From a virus, in IMG/VR virus record IMGVR_UViG_3300034117_002447, positions 1-64,000 of that record: DNA of 64,000 nt. One strand, given 5' to 3'. A program made the translations under genes and the position numbers. The notes under the pieces were generated by a model that ran no database searches, was not told the origin of the DNA, and saw only the letters and a program-made list of their open reading frames with translations. This document shows positions 6,928-16,458 of the stretch, in pieces. The first letter of the stretch is position 1. Each line of letters opens with the position of its first letter.

Positions 6928-8595
6928 TTAGTAAGATGCAGAAGGACGAGTAGAACCAGTCAATACACCTAGACCTGTTACGTTCAAGGTAATGTATTGA
7001 GTTTCTGGGTGCCATCCAGCTTCTGTAATAGCATAACGAGACTTCATACCAATTTTCGGAGAGAAAGTTCCCTCTGCGATTGTTTGAAGAGACTCTGCCA
7101 TGATATATGGAAGGAATTTAACACCTGGCTCTTCATCAGCGCCTTTACGACCGATATGGATACGATCGTCGCTGAATTTCAAGTTAGGATCTACGTACAC
7201 AGTTAAACCGTGAACTTTACCTGCAGGGTACAATTGACCAGCAGCAGATGGAAGATCGTTATTGAAAGGAGCGAACGAGTAACCAGCTACGTCTGCTAAA
7301 GCAGAAGCAACACGACCGTTAGTAACGATGTAAGTACCTGCACCGAAACGACCTCTATGATAAATCAAGTTAGCCATTTCAAGGATTTTAGTTACAACAC
7401 GACGTTGTAAAGTTGAGATGTTCTCGAAACCAGTTGAACCTACAGTTAAGTCCAAAGTAGTGATTCCTGCACCTTCAACTGCTGCGATAGCAGTGTTGTG
7501 AACAGAACCTAATTTGAATACACGGTCAACTAATTTTTTGTTGATTGATTGAGCAAGCTCGTTAACTGCTACGTTCTCTAACATAGAGATTACGTCGAAA
7601 TTCCAAACTCGGTTAAGATCTTGGATTTGCTCAACAGTTGCAGAGATAGCAACTTGGTCACCTTTAGCCTCAATGAATTTCGTAAACATACGAAGACCCA
7701 TTTGACGGAATTTAGAAACCTCAGCAACTTCTCTCTTCATTCCTTCGAATGGTAATTGAGAACCTGTGTCGCCTAAGAAAGGACCATCAAATGCAGTTGT
7801 TGCATAATCATCATCACTTACTGAAGTAAATCCAGAGATGTGGTTTTCTAAAGCAGATACCAAAGTAACTGTGTTAGCTGCGAATGCAGTTGTACCTAAA
7901 CCATCGTAAGGATCGCCTGTAGCACCAGTTCCAGAACCGATTGCTGTAGCACTAATTGATGCAAGGAAGTCAGCAACAGTAGTAGCACCATCAGTACCAG
8001 TTACTACTTTAAGGATTGGTTGACCATCAACACGTGATTTTCCAACCAATTGGAATTTCCAATCTGCGTTAGTACCGTCGATGAATTTACCAACTGCGAT
8101 AGATGCGCTGATTGAAGGAACTTTAACCATGAATGGCTCGTATGCTTTATCAGTGTTACCACCTTGGTATACGTAATCCAAATAAGGTAAGAAACCTACT
8201 GGAGAATCCATAGGAACTACACCAACTAGGTCGAAACCGATAGTTTTAGCAGCTACTTGGATAGCTACCGGTAAAAGGCTTGGGAATTTATCACCAGAAC
8301 CTGATGCAGAAGCACCGTAACCGTTTTTTACACCAGCAGATGAGAATGGAGTCATTGAGCTAGTTGGAGCAGAGATTGCACCGATTGAAGAGATAGAACC
8401 TGGTTGTTGTAAGAACAATCCTGGAGCTACCGCTGATTCATTGATTGAACCTGCGTTATCGAAAATTGCGTGGTTGTGAGCGTAGTCTACTAACCAAGGG
8501 CGAGCTTTTACGTCTGCACCGTAACCTTCTAAAACTGGAGTCCAAGTTTCGTTAATTGAAGCGTCGTTCAATTTTTTGAAAATTTTAGTTGCCAT
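6928..8595 (-). CDS. 23: Major capsid protein precursor, gp23-like
   Basis: 555 residues (T4 gp23 is 521). The fold-typical blocks are DLVGVVPMDSPVGFLPYLDYVY, the central MKREVAEVSKFRQMGLRMFTK region and the C-terminal FLPYIMAESLQTIAEGTFSPKIGMKSRYAI. A prohead-protease site of the (L/I)-x-E type occurs at INE (51-53), and another at INE (14-16), so an N-terminal propeptide of about 53 residues is plausible. The gene lies directly downstream of the protease-scaffold fusion, the T4 gene order 21/22/23 in condensed form, and is followed by a strong terminator. Confidence 0.92.
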   Translation of the reverse strand: MATKIFKKLNDASINETWTPVLEGYGADVKARPWLVDYAHNHAIFDNAGSINESAVAPGLFLQQPGSISSIGAISAPTSSMTPFSSAGVKNGYGASASGSGDKFPSLLPVAIQVAAKTIGFDLVGVVPMDSPVGFLPYLDYVYQGGNTDKAYEPFMVKVPSISASIAVGKFIDGTNADWKFQLVGKSRVDGQPILKVVTGTDGATTVADFLASISATAIGSGTGATGDPYDGLGTTAFAANTVTLVSALENHISGFTSVSDDDYATTAFDGPFLGDTGSQLPFEGMKREVAEVSKFRQMGLRMFTKFIEAKGDQVAISATVEQIQDLNRVWNFDVISMLENVAVNELAQSINKKLVDRVFKLGSVHNTAIAAVEGAGITTLDLTVGSTGFENISTLQRRVVTKILEMANLIYHRGRFGAGTYIVTNGRVASALADVAGYSFAPFNNDLPSAAGQLYPAGKVHGLTVYVDPNLKFSDDRIHIGRKGADEEPGVKFLPYIMAESLQTIAEGTFSPKIGMKSRYAITEAGWHPETQYITLNVTGLGVLTGSTRPSASY

Positions 8596-8612
8596 TTTTT
8601 AAAAATGTTTTT

Positions 8613-10634
8613 TTAGTTTTGTGCTTTTCTTTTAAGCATGTCTATGTAAGTATTTGAATAGCCTCTTAAGCTTTCGTGTACTTGATTTAACGACACATAA
8701 CCTTCTTTACCTTGGCTTTCGTTAATAGTGTTATTATTTATAATAGTCTCTGTTGCAATTCTTTCATTAATTCCTCTGAAGTCACGAGAATCCCAGAAAG
8801 ATTTAACTTGATATGCTGAATTAAGAACTAGTGTGTTTGCTTGAGCAGCAACCCAATTTCTTTCTCCTTCAGTCATACTTTCAAATACATTTTTGTAAGC
8901 AGCTGGCATAAATTTAATATAGTTAGGAGTGTTTTCAACCTGTTTGTTAAGAACTGCCTCCATGATATTAACTACCTCTTCTTCATTAAAGTAGATTGCT
9001 CCTCTAAGAGTTTCAACGATTGCGGTTTTAGTAGGTTGATCTAACTTGTAAAATGCTTGTTTACGGCCTTCGCTTAACAATTTTAAGAAAGGATATTTAC
9101 CTTCTAGAACTGCGTTTGCTGAATTAGATTTAATATGTGTTAAGATACCGTCTACTGCACCAACTAGGTCATCTACTGTAGAAGTTTCACTGATTTCAAA
9201 TTCAACACCTTCGTTTAATTTCTTAACTTCTCCAAGTAGAGAACGAGTCTTAGCTGTTGCTCCTGGAAGAACTTTTTCATTAAGTGATTCTGCGATATAC
9301 TCAGAGTATTTAATACCTTTATTTAAGTTTTCACCTAAGTAATCAGAATATTTAATAGCGGCTTCTAAGTTTTCAGCGATATAGTTAGAATAGTGGATTC
9401 CTTTTTCTGCATTTTCTCCAACGTATTCAGCGTATTGAATTCCTCTATCAACGTTCTCAGCTAAGTAATTAGTGTATTCGATAGTTTTTTCAACGTTTTC
9501 TGCAACGTATTCAGAGTAGTTAATGTTTTGGTTAACTTTTTCTCCTAAGTATTCAGAATACTGGATATTCTTTTCAACTTTTTCTCCTAAGTAGTCAGAA
9601 TAGTCAATAACATTATTAACTTTTTCTGCAACGTGCTCAGTGTAGTTGATACCTTTTCCTAACATTGCTGATAGGTAGTTAGAATATTCAACTAACTGCT
9701 CCATTTCACCTGCTAGGTAATTAACGTATTCTACCATTTTAGCAACTACTGGAGATTCACCAGCTGTGCTTTCGCTGATCTGCTTAAGACCTTTATTGTT
9801 TTTTGAAATACTCTCTTGTAAAGTTGAGAATTTCTTCTTAACCAATTCAGAGTATTGGTTCATTTCATCTTTTGTTACAAACTCATTAGCCATTTGCTGT
9901 GTATTATTTTGTTGGGTTGGAATTTCAGAATTATTTATTTTATAAATCTTTACAGAATCTGCAAAGTTGAAATTTTCAGAAATATCTGTTAGTTTGCTAG
10001 TTATAGCAGTTGTCTTTAGTGTATCCAATGATTCAAAGATAGAAGCAAAGTTACCTTGTAAACTTTCAGACACTTGACTTAATGATGCTTGAGAGAAACC
10101 AGGTTCTGCTACTAAATCATAAGTAAAGATTTTATGCAACTTAACTTTTCCGTTTTCAGAAACGTTACCTGCTGCTCTTGATGAAACTGCTGTTGTGCAA
10201 CCAGCTTCAACTAAGGTCTTAGCGATCTTTCCACAAGGAGTATCAAGAAGACGAAGTCTAATCTTTACGCTATTTGAACCTTCATCGTAAGTAAGTCCTT
10301 CTACTACGTGAGATACGTTAGCTAAAGAAACATCAAATTTTTGTGGGTGATCAAGTTCACCAAAGAGTCTGCGCTCTTCGATCTTCTTTTTTAGGTATTC
10401 TAGATGAGGTAAATACTCCTGTTTTTCGTAAACTCGATTATTCTCGTTCATTACTCCAAAAACAGCGGCAGTACCTTCAAGGATAATGTCGTTATCTTCT
10501 CTAGTTACAGTGACAGCTTCGTTGATTTTCTCAATAATGAATACTGAGTTGTCAGGAACAGATGTCTTGTTCAAACTTTGTATTTTAGGATTAGCCAATT
10601 GTATCAGACTTTTTTGATTATTTATACGCGCCAC
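8613..10634 (-). CDS. 21: Prohead protease fused to scaffold-like repeat domain (gp21-gp22-like)
   Basis: 673 residues. Residues 50-195 match T4 gp21: VFGVMNENNRVY, FGELDHP with the catalytic His near 96, and AVSSRAAG with the catalytic Ser near 151-152. A Gln/Asn linker (about 240-247) leads to a long helical region whose core (303-455) is eleven exact 14-residue repeats, Y-x-x-Y-h-(A/G)-E-x-h-x-x-x-I-x. The end is a helical C-terminal domain. T4 encodes protease and scaffold separately; here they are one frame. The start is GTG at 10634. A possible internal ATG at 9893 (MANEFVTK) could give a scaffold-only product. Most repeats contain L/I/V-x-E, the cut site type of this protease family. 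Confidence 0.85.
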   Translation of the reverse strand: MARINNQKSLIQLANPKIQSLNKTSVPDNSVFIIEKINEAVTVTREDNDIILEGTAAVFGVMNENNRVYEKQEYLPHLEYLKKKIEERRLFGELDHPQKFDVSLANVSHVVEGLTYDEGSNSVKIRLRLLDTPCGKIAKTLVEAGCTTAVSSRAAGNVSENGKVKLHKIFTYDLVAEPGFSQASLSQVSESLQGNFASIFESLDTLKTTAITSKLTDISENFNFADSVKIYKINNSEIPTQQNNTQQMANEFVTKDEMNQYSELVKKKFSTLQESISKNNKGLKQISESTAGESPVVAKMVEYVNYLAGEMEQLVEYSNYLSAMLGKGINYTEHVAEKVNNVIDYSDYLGEKVEKNIQYSEYLGEKVNQNINYSEYVAENVEKTIEYTNYLAENVDRGIQYAEYVGENAEKGIHYSNYIAENLEAAIKYSDYLGENLNKGIKYSEYIAESLNEKVLPGATAKTRSLLGEVKKLNEGVEFEISETSTVDDLVGAVDGILTHIKSNSANAVLEGKYPFLKLLSEGRKQAFYKLDQPTKTAIVETLRGAIYFNEEEVVNIMEAVLNKQVENTPNYIKFMPAAYKNVFESMTEGERNWVAAQANTLVLNSAYQVKSFWDSRDFRGINERIATETIINNNTINESQGKEGYVSLNQVHESLRGYSNTYIDMLKRKAQN
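9270..9728 (-). repeat. Eleven in-frame 42-nt repeats (14 aa) in the scaffold domain
   Basis: Each unit encodes two heptads starting with Tyr, for example YSEYLGEKVNQNIN and YTNYLAENVDRGIQ. The phase is unbroken for 153 residues. The first two units are the most divergent and one carries YLSAML instead of YLAEN. Confidence 0.9.
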
Positions 10635-10662
10635 CTGTCATACATGGTGAGCCGTACTAACA

Positions 10663-10672
10663 TTATTTATTA
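10663..10672 (-). promoter_or_regulatory. T4-late-promoter-like element before the protease-scaffold gene
   Basis: TAATAAATAA on the minus strand, overlapping the DnaJ stop and 28 nt before the GTG. A second copy, TATAAATAA, lies at 10618-10626 inside the first codons, so the true start might be further downstream. Confidence 0.55.
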
Positions 10673-11568
10673 ATGCTAATCAGTAAGTCTTTGAATTCCT
10701 TTAACTTTTCTTCACTTAATTTCGAAAAGTCCGGACGGTTCACAATTATTTTAAAGAGATGGCTTCCTCTTTTACCAAATGCGGATACGAGTCCTTGGTT
10801 GGGTATCTTAACTACTAAGTCACTAAGTGAATCCCGGTTAAATGATTTTATTCTGTACTTTTTACCCAATGGGCTCTCTAAAATGACTTCTTCATTAAAC
10901 AAAATATCATATAGGCTGATCTCAATCTCTTGAACTAGATCACTATCTTCAAGTTCAAGGCCCAGCATATCAACATTTATGCGAATAATTAAATCGCCAA
11001 CCACATTGCCTGCCCGCTTTCTGTTAAAGTAATCGACTTCCTCAGTTTCCTGACTGGACCCTCCTCCTCTGACTTTTAGGACTAAAAAATATTTACCGTT
11101 TTCAAAAGAAATTGGATAAGGGTTAATTGCTAAATTAACTTCTGCTCTAATTTGCTTGTCTTCGAACTTTAATGCACCGTCTTTTGACTTTTTTGATATC
11201 GGGTATCCAATATCAAATACCGAACCGTCCATTAATTCTTTGATGGTTGCCCATTTGTCAACAGTAACCGTTAAGTGCCTAAAGTCTTGAGTTCTTGCTC
11301 CAGAGAAAGAGAAATCATGAAACGACCCAAAGAATTCCGAATTAAATGAAGAATTTTTAGGTGCCCGGGCAGAATCGTATACTCGTTTCTTATCTTCTGA
11401 TCCAATATGTTCATACGCCTCAGCTACTTCTTTGAATTTTTCTTCAAATTCTTTACTTCCACCATTTTTGTCAGGGTGGTATTTAGAAGCAAGCTTTCTG
11501 TAAGCTTTCTTTATTTCAGCAGAGTCCGCTGTTTCGGGAACTTCGAGAATTTTATAATAATTTTTCAA
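10663..11568 (-). CDS. dnaJ: DnaJ/CbpA-type co-chaperone
   Basis: 301 residues. An N-terminal J domain (1-65) carries HPD at 31-33 within KYHPDKNGG, the motif that stimulates DnaK ATPase. There is no cysteine-rich zinc finger, so it is of the CbpA (class B) type. The C-terminal substrate-binding region includes [20 protein letters not shown] and [20 protein letters not shown], typical beta-sandwich domains. It is immediately upstream of the prohead protease, so a role with host DnaK in capsid folding is plausible (inference). It diverges from the glycosyltransferase island on the other strand. Confidence 0.9.
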   Translation of the reverse strand: MKNYYKILEVPETADSAEIKKAYRKLASKYHPDKNGGSKEFEEKFKEVAEAYEHIGSEDKKRVYDSARAPKNSSFNSEFFGSFHDFSFSGARTQDFRHLTVTVDKWATIKELMDGSVFDIGYPISKKSKDGALKFEDKQIRAEVNLAINPYPISFENGKYFLVLKVRGGGSSQETEEVDYFNRKRAGNVVGDLIIRINVDMLGLELEDSDLVQEIEISLYDILFNEEVILESPLGKKYRIKSFNRDSLSDLVVKIPNQGLVSAFGKRGSHLFKIIVNRPDFSKLSEEKLKEFKDLLISINK

Positions 11569-11660
11569 ACGGTAAACCTGTCTTTTTGTTTCTAGTATAA
11601 TACTAGAAATCGTTAGTTAGTTTACTTTCGATTAAATAACCTTATAAAAAATCAATTTAT

Positions 11661-14225
11661 GTGAAGCCCATTGCTTTTACCTATTACTCAAATGCAGTCT
11701 CCGATATTTTCTTAAAAAATGTGGAAACATTCCTCTACTATTCAGGAAAATACGACAGCCTAGTCATTTGCTCCGATATACCTTTGCCTAAAACCATAAT
11801 ATCGGCATTATGCGAAATTATTCAAGTGATTAAGATCTCCCCAAACGAGCAATCTATCTCGTTGAAGAAGAAATTTTCAAGTAATTCTAACCCAACTATA
11901 GTTAACCCTTTCATATTAACAGCACTTTCTTATTCAGAAGCATCGGATATTACTGTATTCGACCCCCATGTGTTTTTAATAAAGGATATAGACTTAACCA
12001 ATAATTCCAATCAATTTTTCTTTTCCCAGAACTCATTAATATCTACGAGCTTTTTTAAATTTAAGCCTTCTTCTGAGATTAGTCGGCTTGCTAATCAAAT
12101 TCTAATAAACCAGGATTATACTAACATATCAATAATCCAGGCCTTTAATTTCTTTATAACGAACTCACTAGCCTTTTCTGAAAAGTCGATACGGTCTGAT
12201 CTTTTTATCTTTACCAGACCTAGTGATGAAGTTGAATTAAAGGAAGATAAGATACTCGGCTTTGATTTTTTAAATTTAAGTAGGACTTCACATTTCAAGG
12301 AAATTTCCGGAATTAGAGATAATCATGTTGCCAAAAAGAAAAAGCAGCTACTTGCCTTTATCAAGAAAAAATACCAATACCTAGATCAGTCACTAGTTAC
12401 TGCTACTCAAAATAATGCAGCAGTTCCAATATCTTACGAAAACTTTAAAAAGTATTCAGACAAACTCACCAATACGGTACAGATCAATCTGATCTACACA
12501 AAACAGGTAGCTAATCACGCTAAGAATTTAGAAAAGACCCTAACCGAATTAGGGTTTATTGTAAAGTCTTCAATTAAATCTCCAGGTAGTGCTCTAAACC
12601 CAAATGACCCTAACTTGCATATCGTCATGTGCCCAAATGTATTCACGGATTTCCCAAAGAATTACATAGCCTACCAATTTGAACAAGCCCATTCAAGCTG
12701 GTTCACTAAAGATTACATACACAGGCTAAATTGTGCGATTGAAATATGGGATTATTCAGAATACAATATCAATTATTTCAAAGGAAAATTTGGAAGACCT
12801 CATATATTTGTACCAATCGGTCGAGTTGAACATGATGTTGATATAGTTAACCAAGCTAGAGATATAGATGTCCTGTTTTATGGAGAATACTCAGGCAGCA
12901 GTCGAAGAACTGAATTTCTAGATAGTATGAGAGAGCTTAGGTCCATCAAAGTAGTAGACGGATTTAGCGTACATAAGTTTGGATCAGATATCGTAGATAT
13001 TCTCAAGAGAACTAAAGTTGTACTAAATCACCACTACTACGATAATGGAAATCTTGAAGTAGTTAGAGTATATGAAGCCTTAAGCTACGGGTGTAAAGTC
13101 GTTTCCGAAGTTTCAGTTGATGATAATTACCACGATTTACCGATTTTAAGATATTCCAGTGTTACTGAAGCAGATCGGCTTCTAAAATTGGCACTAGCTG
13201 ATAATCAGGTTCGTGAATTTAACAAAAGTAATAAAGCTGTTATTAAATCAGCGATGAGTCGACTTGGTTTTAATATGCACAATCGAATTGCAGTATTTGC
13301 TCATTATGATGTCCTTAACCAGATCGACGATTATGTAGTTGACTATTTAACTAAACTTAGTAAATTTTGTGACAAAATAATATTTGTGTCTGACGGTAAC
13401 GTAAATCCTTCTGAGCTGGAAAAAATCTCTCATTTAATATCTGATAGTATATGTGGAAGGCACGGTGAATCAAACGATTTAGGTAGTTACAAGAGAGGTT
13501 TCAATTTAATAATTGAAAAGTACAAGTCTGACATTTCTAAAATTGATCAATTTCTTTTTGTTAATGATTCAGGTTATTGTGTGGGCGATCTAACTCCAGT
13601 CTTTGACACTATGACTGGTGCATCCGTTGATGCATGGGCACTATGTGATCATGCGCCCGACCCAAAACTAATAGAGGGCAAGTGCTATTTACAAAGTAAT
13701 TTTTTCTCAGTTAACCGAGCAGTATTTACGGCAAAACCGTTCTCTCAGTTTATGAACAGTATAACAGTTTCTCATAATAAATCAGAAATAGTTGACAAGT
13801 ATGAGCTAGGTTTATCTGAGATGTTAATTAAGAATGGTTATAGGACCGGTTGTTACATAAGCACAGTCAGTCTAGATGAGTACATTAGATCGAATGATAC
13901 TCAATTAACAACTGAGGTCCTTTCGCTACTTTCCGGAAATTATTCAGGCATAACTAGCGATATAATGTCAAGAATATTTCATTCAAAAATAGGAGGAGAC
14001 TATGTCTATTCTGATCATTTTTATACTCTACTAAAAATAGGATTTCCGTTAATTAAATGCTTAGCACTAGTTCCAAATCAGGAAACTGGCCCATATAATA
14101 AACTAATTGACTATTGGAAGCCGATCCTCATTTCTAAATTGGGATCAGCTCAAGTTAATCAAATGCTAACTCATATTTCTAGAATCGGTAAGACTCCGAA
14201 ATCACCTAACAAAAATATACGATAA
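11661..14225 (+). CDS. Large two-domain glycosyltransferase with C-terminal rhamnan-synthesis-F-like domain
   Basis: 854 residues, GTG start. The middle part (about 270-520) resembles a GT-B transferase: VMCPNVFTDFP, YQFEQAHSSWFTKDY, DVLFYGEYSGSSRR, and the nucleotide-sugar-binding-like EVVRVYEALSYGCKVVSE. The C-terminal 300 residues follow the RgpF pattern: IAVFAHYDVLNQIDDYVVDYL, GRHGESNDLGSYKRGF, FLFVNDSGYCVGDLTP, DAWALCDH, YLQSNFFSV. The first 250 residues are not recognised. It heads a four-gene plus-strand island inserted between minus-strand virion modules. The acceptor (capsid, tail, modified DNA or host glycan) is unknown. Confidence 0.8.
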   Translation: MKPIAFTYYSNAVSDIFLKNVETFLYYSGKYDSLVICSDIPLPKTIISALCEIIQVIKISPNEQSISLKKKFSSNSNPTIVNPFILTALSYSEASDITVFDPHVFLIKDIDLTNNSNQFFFSQNSLISTSFFKFKPSSEISRLANQILINQDYTNISIIQAFNFFITNSLAFSEKSIRSDLFIFTRPSDEVELKEDKILGFDFLNLSRTSHFKEISGIRDNHVAKKKKQLLAFIKKKYQYLDQSLVTATQNNAAVPISYENFKKYSDKLTNTVQINLIYTKQVANHAKNLEKTLTELGFIVKSSIKSPGSALNPNDPNLHIVMCPNVFTDFPKNYIAYQFEQAHSSWFTKDYIHRLNCAIEIWDYSEYNINYFKGKFGRPHIFVPIGRVEHDVDIVNQARDIDVLFYGEYSGSSRRTEFLDSMRELRSIKVVDGFSVHKFGSDIVDILKRTKVVLNHHYYDNGNLEVVRVYEALSYGCKVVSEVSVDDNYHDLPILRYSSVTEADRLLKLALADNQVREFNKSNKAVIKSAMSRLGFNMHNRIAVFAHYDVLNQIDDYVVDYLTKLSKFCDKIIFVSDGNVNPSELEKISHLISDSICGRHGESNDLGSYKRGFNLIIEKYKSDISKIDQFLFVNDSGYCVGDLTPVFDTMTGASVDAWALCDHAPDPKLIEGKCYLQSNFFSVNRAVFTAKPFSQFMNSITVSHNKSEIVDKYELGLSEMLIKNGYRTGCYISTVSLDEYIRSNDTQLTTEVLSLLSGNYSGITSDIMSRIFHSKIGGDYVYSDHFYTLLKIGFPLIKCLALVPNQETGPYNKLIDYWKPILISKLGSAQVNQMLTHISRIGKTPKSPNKNIR

Positions 14226-14228
14226 TAA

Positions 14229-14978
14229 ATGAAACTTGCCATTTTTGCAATAGCATTAGACGAGGAGAGGTATTTAGCTGAATGGCTAGACTACCACAAG
14301 AGATTAGGAGTTACTGACTTTGTCATTTACGATAATTCAGCAAATAACAAACTACGAGACTTTGCCTCAGACTCAGTTAAGATCATCTATTTTCCTGGAA
14401 AAGGGATGCAAATTCCAGCATATAATAATTTTCTAGAAAATTTTGCTAGCGACTTTGACTATGCAATGGCACTCGATATTGATGAGTTTTTAGTAATTCA
14501 TAATGATTTATCAATTAACGAATTCATTCAAACCTACTTAACTTCAGCTGGTGTAGTAATCCATTGGCGATTCTTTGGGTCAAACGGTCATATTCGTTAC
14601 TCAGATCGACCAGTCTTGGAGAGATTCATTAAATGCCAAGACGATTGCTCTGACCATTTCAAAACAATCATCGACTGTAAAAAAGTAGTTAGGTATACAA
14701 ATCCTCACATGCCTGATTTGACAGTCGACGGTGAAATATTCGAGTTAACTGGTGAATTAGTAACAGGTCATGCGAGTCAAATAAATACAACTAGTATTGC
14801 ACAAATCAACCATTATTTTTGTAAATCATGGGAAGAATTCAACTGGAAGATCAATCGAGGCCGCATAACTCTCAATGTTGAACCTAGATCAACTGACGAT
14901 TTCTTTTGGGCGAATAGAAATGACGGTGTAGACAAGTCGGCTCTAAACTTAATAACTAATAAAAAAACTACAAAATAA
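14229..14978 (+). CDS. Glycosyltransferase, GT2/GT92-like
   Basis: 249 residues. The N-terminus FAIALDEERYLAEWLDYHKRLGVTDFVIYDN is characteristic of the family formerly called DUF23/Glyco_tranf_2_4 (nucleotide-sugar binding). The metal-binding DxD is within MALDIDEFLV near residue 80. The C-terminal part has AQINHYFCKSWEEFNWKINRG, also typical. It starts 4 nt after the previous stop, as one transcription unit with the neighbouring sugar genes. Confidence 0.85.
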   Translation: MKLAIFAIALDEERYLAEWLDYHKRLGVTDFVIYDNSANNKLRDFASDSVKIIYFPGKGMQIPAYNNFLENFASDFDYAMALDIDEFLVIHNDLSINEFIQTYLTSAGVVIHWRFFGSNGHIRYSDRPVLERFIKCQDDCSDHFKTIIDCKKVVRYTNPHMPDLTVDGEIFELTGELVTGHASQINTTSIAQINHYFCKSWEEFNWKINRGRITLNVEPRSTDDFFWANRNDGVDKSALNLITNKKTTK

Positions 14979-14980
14979 TA

Positions 14981-15619
14981 ATGTATTTACCAGTACCTTA
15001 CAAAGTTCAGTATGACACACAAAAATTTCCATTTAAGGAAATCGTCGAGTCAATTCTAGAAGTTGATAATCTATCTGAACTGCACAAATTAAAAGACTAC
15101 CTTTTCTTTTCTAGAGAAATGGATCAATCTACTGATTGGCACAAAGCTTATTACTCAAAATTCAGTGAGTTGTTTTACCCAACGTACGTTGAATTAGTTA
15201 AAGAATTAGCGAACTCATTCGAGTATGAATCAATCATTTATCAAAAAATCCCAACGTTTAGAACCCAACTCGTTAATAATTTAGCAGTCGGCGAATGGCA
15301 CAGGGACCGAGCATACAATCACGGAACTTCTGAAGTTAACTTTTGGATGCCATTTACTGATACTAACGAGACCAATACTATTTGGATGGAAAGTTCTGAA
15401 GGAAAGGAAGATTTCATGCCGTATACTGTAAAATACGGAGAAATTTTAGTATTTAATGGAGCTAATCTACTTCATGGAAATAAAACAAACACCTCTGACT
15501 CTACTCGAGTATCAGTTGACTTTAGATTAGTTGATCCAGCTAAATTTATTCCAACTAAAGCAGGCTCAATTAACATGAATTCGTCTTTTGAAGTAGGCGG
15601 ATATTTTGAAAAACTTTAA
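14981..15619 (+). CDS. Phytanoyl-CoA-dioxygenase-like Fe(II)/2-oxoglutarate oxygenase
   Basis: 212 residues. The iron triad is visible: H107-x-D109 in GEWHRDRAY and distal H165 in LLHGNKT, with the 2-oxoglutarate-binding Arg in TRVSVDFR about 15 residues later. NFWMPFTDTNETNTIWME is the usual strand pair before the distal His. Such enzymes hydroxylate small molecules or sugar/nucleotide substituents. Its position between two glycosyltransferases suggests it tailors the sugar or its acceptor (inference). Substrate unknown. Confidence 0.85.
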   Translation: MYLPVPYKVQYDTQKFPFKEIVESILEVDNLSELHKLKDYLFFSREMDQSTDWHKAYYSKFSELFYPTYVELVKELANSFEYESIIYQKIPTFRTQLVNNLAVGEWHRDRAYNHGTSEVNFWMPFTDTNETNTIWMESSEGKEDFMPYTVKYGEILVFNGANLLHGNKTNTSDSTRVSVDFRLVDPAKFIPTKAGSINMNSSFEVGGYFEKL

Positions 15620-15621
15620 TT

Positions 15622-16458
15622 ATGAAATTATCAGCAGGATACGTTGTCTTTGACGGACTAGAGACACTAGAGCAATCAATACGCTCAATCCGAGAATCAG
15701 TTGACCTTGTTCTCGTGTCATATCAAACTGTTTCTTGGGGAAACACTGAGTGTTCTCCTAACCTAGTTCCAATGTTAGAGAGACTCAAGAAGAAAGGATT
15801 AATTGACGCCATAATAGTATTCACAGACTTTGTACCATCATCCCTAACCACTGCTGAAGATGTGCTGAGAGCTAAGGTTTATGAGTGCAATAAACGTCAA
15901 AGCCTATTGGAAAAATCTCTTGAATTAGGAGCAACCCATTATCTTTCAATGGACGCGGATGAATTCTATGTTAAAGACGAATTTGACGAAGCTAAGCGAC
16001 AAATCATTGATAATAATTTACATGCGACTGCGGTTAAGTACATAAATTACGTAACGCCAACTCTACACCAAGGGTACTCCAAGTTTAAGGTCCCATTTAT
16101 CTACAAGATAGGATCGGCCAGTAGGCATCATTCAGTGCAATTCATGTTTTCTGATATAGACCCTACTCGCGGAATAGCGGATGACTCATACGAAAGATCG
16201 CGAGTATTTGACCCAGGAGTTATAACGATGCATCACATGGAAATGGTCAGAGAAGACTTGCTTGGAAAATACCAAGCGTCAAGTCGATATTTTAGAAATA
16301 GACAACAGTTACCTACTTTATCAGAAGATATTGACCGTGCTAAGAGCACCGGTAAACTTACCTATAATGCAATCCATTTCGGAGATGCAATTAGTCACTT
16401 AAATACTGAGCTTGAATTAGTTAAATGTGAAGATCAATTTGGATTAACGCCCAATTGA
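15622..16458 (+). CDS. Glycosyltransferase-like protein
   Basis: 278 residues. The N-terminal SAGYVVFDGLETLEQSIRSI and the DxD-containing THYLSMDADEFYV (near 110-122) fit a GT-A fold transferase. MHHMEMVREDLLGKY follows near 200. It is the last gene of the sugar island, starting 3 nt after the oxygenase stop, and its 3' end overlaps by 15 bp the 3' end of the convergent baseplate gene. Confidence 0.75.
   Translation: MKLSAGYVVFDGLETLEQSIRSIRESVDLVLVSYQTVSWGNTECSPNLVPMLERLKKKGLIDAIIVFTDFVPSSLTTAEDVLRAKVYECNKRQSLLEKSLELGATHYLSMDADEFYVKDEFDEAKRQIIDNNLHATAVKYINYVTPTLHQGYSKFKVPFIYKIGSASRHHSVQFMFSDIDPTRGIADDSYERSRVFDPGVITMHHMEMVREDLLGKYQASSRYFRNRQQLPTLSEDIDRAKSTGKLTYNAIHFGDAISHLNTELELVKCEDQFGLTPN

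Noticed and set aside
9270-9728. Regular 42-nt repeats could be taken for a CRISPR array or satellite DNA
   Set aside because: The repeats are in frame with a 673-aa protein, diverge at codon level and encode a regular heptad-like pattern; there are no unique spacers.
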